A stretch of DNA of 64,000 bases from contig NC_135355.1 in NCBI RefSeq assembly GCF_051622035.1, positions 5,940,001-6,004,000 of the forward strand, read 5' to 3'. Numbering within the stretch: position 1 is the first letter of the stretch; every line of letters begins with the position of its first letter. The translations under genes and the position numbers were made by a program. The notes beneath the pieces were generated by a model, which searched no databases, was not told where the DNA came from, and saw nothing but the letters and a program-made list of their open reading frames with translations. Source of the DNA: Arctopsyche grandis (Eukaryota; Arthropoda; Insecta; Trichoptera; Hydropsychidae). Shown piece by piece: positions 61,476-64,000 of the stretch.

Positions 61476-61757
61476 CTGTACGGAATGAACTTCGCCCCAT
61501 CGGCTAATTGATTGATACAATTACCGAGCGACAATAAACTGCGATTTATATTGGCTCCTACTTTGAAACGATTTCCTTTTGCAACCGGTAGCAGAAGCTC
61601 GCTCAAATCAATCATAGATAATTTAACAATTTTGGCTTGATTCGTTGCTTTGGTTCTCATTTTCACGTACACCTACAATAAAATGAAAATTTATTGATAT
61701 AAACGTATCGTGAGAGCTGACATTTGATTCAATAACATACCTGAAAAACGGTTACAC
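61476..61757 (-). pseudogene. Kinesin-8 (Klp67A/KIF18-like) motor-domain fragment, damaged switch II
   Basis: Exon 61672-61476 (minus) reads VYVKMRTKATNQAKIVKLSM, IDL, then GNRFKVGANINRSLLSLGNC and INQLADGAKFIPYR. This is the kinesin motor from the strand before switch II to the helix before 'SKLTRLL', with kinesin-8-like LSMIDL and GANIN-SL-LGNCIN. An upstream exon end, RVTVFQ at about 61757-61741, joins in phase 0 across a 68-nt intron with donor GTATGT and acceptor TTGTAG, as in other kinesins (AVFQ-VY). The downstream donor is GCAAGT, a GC-type donor. The essential DLAGSER switch II motif is replaced by DLSELLLPVAK: an approx. 10-nt deletion and a one-base insertion offset each other. The 5' part is lost into a minisatellite. 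Intron retention excludes a processed copy; a truncated duplicate is most likely. Confidence 0.65.
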
Positions 61758-61769
61758 GACAATTGGTGC

Positions 61770-61910
61770 AAGTCCAAAATGTTCAACGACAAAATGTACC
61801 CGAAAATTAGTGCACTGACAAAATGTACCCGCGACAAAATGTACCCGCGACAAAATGTACCCGCGACAAAATGTTTAAGCGACAAAATGTTCAAAAATGT
61901 TCAAAATGTT
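61770..61910. repeat. GACAAAATGTACCCGC minisatellite
   Basis: About seven imperfect copies of a 16-17 base unit (GCGACAAAATGTACCC), decaying into AAAATGTTC copies that abut the 197-bp array. Confidence 0.85.
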
Positions 61911-62803
61911 CAACCGTATCCAATATTTACGTATTTAAATTGAAAAAAAAACTTTCCGAGCGTATGAACTCCAGATTACATTGCATTAGTTTATATGGCA
62001 GGGCTTCTCAACCGTCTCCAAAATTTACTTTATTTCAAATGAATAATTTACTTTTTATCGTACACATCGCGGGCGTTATTAAATTAGTATAAATGACAGG
62101 GGTTCTCAACCGTATCCAATATTTACGTATTTAAATTGAAAAAAAAAACTTTCCGAGCGTATGAACTCCAGATTACATTGCATTAGTTTATATGGCAGGG
62201 CTTCTCAACCGTCTCCAAAATTTACTTTATTTCAAATGAATAATTTACTTTTTATCGTACACATCGCGGGCGTTATTAAATTAGTATAAATGACAGGGGT
62301 TCTCAACCGTATCCAATATTTACGTATTTAAATTGAAAAAAAAAACTTTCCGAGCGTATGAACTCCAGATTACATTGCATTAGTTTATATGGCAGGGCTT
62401 CTCAACCGTCTCCAAAATTTTCTTTATTTCAAATGAATAATTTACTTTTTATCGTACACATCGCGGGCGTTATTAAATTAGTATAAATGACAGGGGTTCT
62501 CAACCGTATCCAATATTTACGTATTTAAATTGAAAAAAAAAACTTTCCGAGCGTATGAACTCCAGATTACATTGCATTAGTTTATATGGCAGGGCTTCTC
62601 AACCGTCTCCAAAATTTTCTTTATTTCAAATGAATAATTTACTTTTTATCGTACACATCGCGGGCGTTATTAAATTAGTATAAATGTCAGGGGTTCTCAA
62701 CCGTATCCAATATTTTCTTATTTAAATTGAAAAAAAAAACTTTCTGAGCGTATGAACTGCAGATTACATTGCATTAGTTTATATGGCAGGGCTTTTCAAC
62801 CGT
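61911..62803 (+). repeat. 197-bp tandem satellite array, about 4.5 units
   Basis: Units start CAACCGTATCCAATATTT at 61911, 62107, 62304, 62501 and 62698 (spacings 196-197). Units differ by few bases (TTTACTTT/TTTTCTTT). Each unit includes two related TCTCAACCGT motifs, so it may itself derive from a diverged dimer. The last unit is cut at about 62803. Confidence 0.95.
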
Positions 62804-62809
62804 AATATA

Positions 62810-64000
62810 AAATCTTATAATGAAAATAAATAAATAAAAGCCAAAATTACAAATCTTTTCTTCATATGAAATAAGTTGTATTCAGTTGAAAACAAAACAA
62901 AAATCATTTAAACATAATATGAGCATACAAAATAGATAAAGAAAAAAGATCATCATTTGACATGTATTTTTAAAATCATTTTTAAATTTATTACTTAATT
63001 TTGTAATAATATTTATTTTAATAAATAAACAATATTCAATTAAAATAATACATCATTAATTGTAAGATTAAAAGTGATCTGCTCTCAAATAATGGAATCA
63101 TCATAGTTCGAACTGTTGAAATGCACATGTCATTAAATTTAAAACATTAAAACACAAAATTTATCAATTTTCAGATTAAAACTTTCAGATTAAACAGAAA
63201 TTATGATGTATTCTCTTATATTTTATAAAAACTTCCATAATGCATCCTCTTCAACACCTTGATTTTGCAAAACCCGTGTTCGTGTGTCAACAGCAACATT
63301 TCCTTTTAGCAATTCTAAATCCATGTACATATGTATGTCAAAAAACTATCAAATTTTAACATGTGAATTTAGAGATCACTATTCATTTAAGCTGATTTCC
63401 CTCATTTTATGTATCCTCAAGTGTGTATGGTCAATGGTTCAAAGAATGTTTTCTTTCGAAGTTTTGGGTGGTTTTAGATAAAAAAGCCAATAAATTTCAC
63501 TAAACGTCTTTTAAGTTTTGAATGTGCTCAGATTACTATTCGAGTGTTAGAACGAGATTCTGCTCACAATATTTGGAATACAAAATTTTATGTGATATTT
63601 TAGTCAAAATATTTTTTAATTGTACTCGAAAAACAATGTTTATATCAATCAAAGTGCCAGGGTGGCGATTTGATTTAAAAGTTATATTATTAAAATTTCT
63701 AGTCATAACAATAAAACAATAACAACAAAATATTTCTTAACAATAACAATAAAACTTGACTCTTTGTTGTTTTCGAGAAAGTTACAACCAACAGCCGCAA
63801 TATTTCCGGGTAAGTTTAAGAAATAAATACTCATTTGAAACGACATATGCCATTCATAAATAAACAGACAAAGCTGTTTTTTGCGTAAAGGGCTGTAGTG
63901 CACACAATATTGACTGTGACTAATTACTACTTTTTATGTACGTACGTATCTCCCCCCCAAAAAAAAAAAAAACACTCATAGCTTTCATAGCTTTATACAC
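62810..64000. other. AT-rich terminal stretch, no gene established
   Basis: Apart from the small minus-strand frame at 63223-63324, both strands show only short AT-rich frames. No repeat shared with the rest of the window was noted. Confidence 0.35.
63223..63324 (-). other. Short open frame with protein-like composition
   Basis: MDLELLKGNVAVDTRTRVLQ and 13 further residues to TAA. The mixture of residues is unlike the AT-driven frames around it, so it may be an exon or pseudo-exon. An acceptor-like TTTAG overlaps codon 3. Not recognised. Confidence 0.2.

Noticed and set aside
61770-61910. CRISPR-like array
   Set aside because: Unit is 16-17 bases with no unique spacers, in a eukaryotic genome; it is a minisatellite.

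Overview
This is nuclear DNA from an insect. It is AT-rich, has many 70-90 nt introns, (CATA)n and (TA)n microsatellites, and is dense in decayed transposable elements. No species is claimed; a holometabolous insect is likely from the gene families.

Real genes occupy a minority of the window. (1) 12392-14467 (+): an unrecognised, probably type II membrane protein of 666 aa, with a possible 5' UTR exon near 9540-9803. (2) 18806-29240 (+): a complete non-classical cadherin. I could phase 20 coding exons through to one open frame of 1831 aa, best matched to insect Cad74A (Cad87A is the alternative), with a probable leader exon at 16500-16751. (3) 40017-41426 (+): the neurogenin-family bHLH factor tap (biparous), single coding exon, with a 5' UTR exon at about 38743-38891. 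(4) 61476-61757 (-): two adjoining pieces of a kinesin-8 (Klp67A/KIF18-like) motor domain with intact splice sites but a damaged switch II region; gene remnant or aberrant paralogue.

The rest is mostly repeats: three hAT elements with 8-bp target duplications (two exact, one 7/8), a hAT relic with a transposase C-terminus, CAGGGCTGTGGAGTCGG-type hAT MITEs, short Helitrons with hairpin-CTAG ends, a mariner-type transposase remnant, Jockey-like and RTE-like LINE fragments, about ten copies of one tRNA-derived SINE, a possible second SINE family, foldback elements, and two satellite-like arrays (257 bp x 4.3 at 6190-7300; 197 bp x 4.5 at 61911-62803). Non-repetitive, CpG-richer blocks (about 1890-2290, 30440-31130, 33880-34480, 36270-36756, 51690-51860, 53980-54260, 57210-57490) could be regulatory DNA, several around tap, but this is inference.

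The most interesting signals are a SINE 3' hairpin whose stem sequence changes between copies while pairing stays perfect; the kinesin exon in which a deletion and an insertion compensate; an 84-nt stop-free GC-AG intron in the cadherin; and a two-codon uORF that splicing creates just before the tap start codon. The three main genes show no sign of acting in one pathway.
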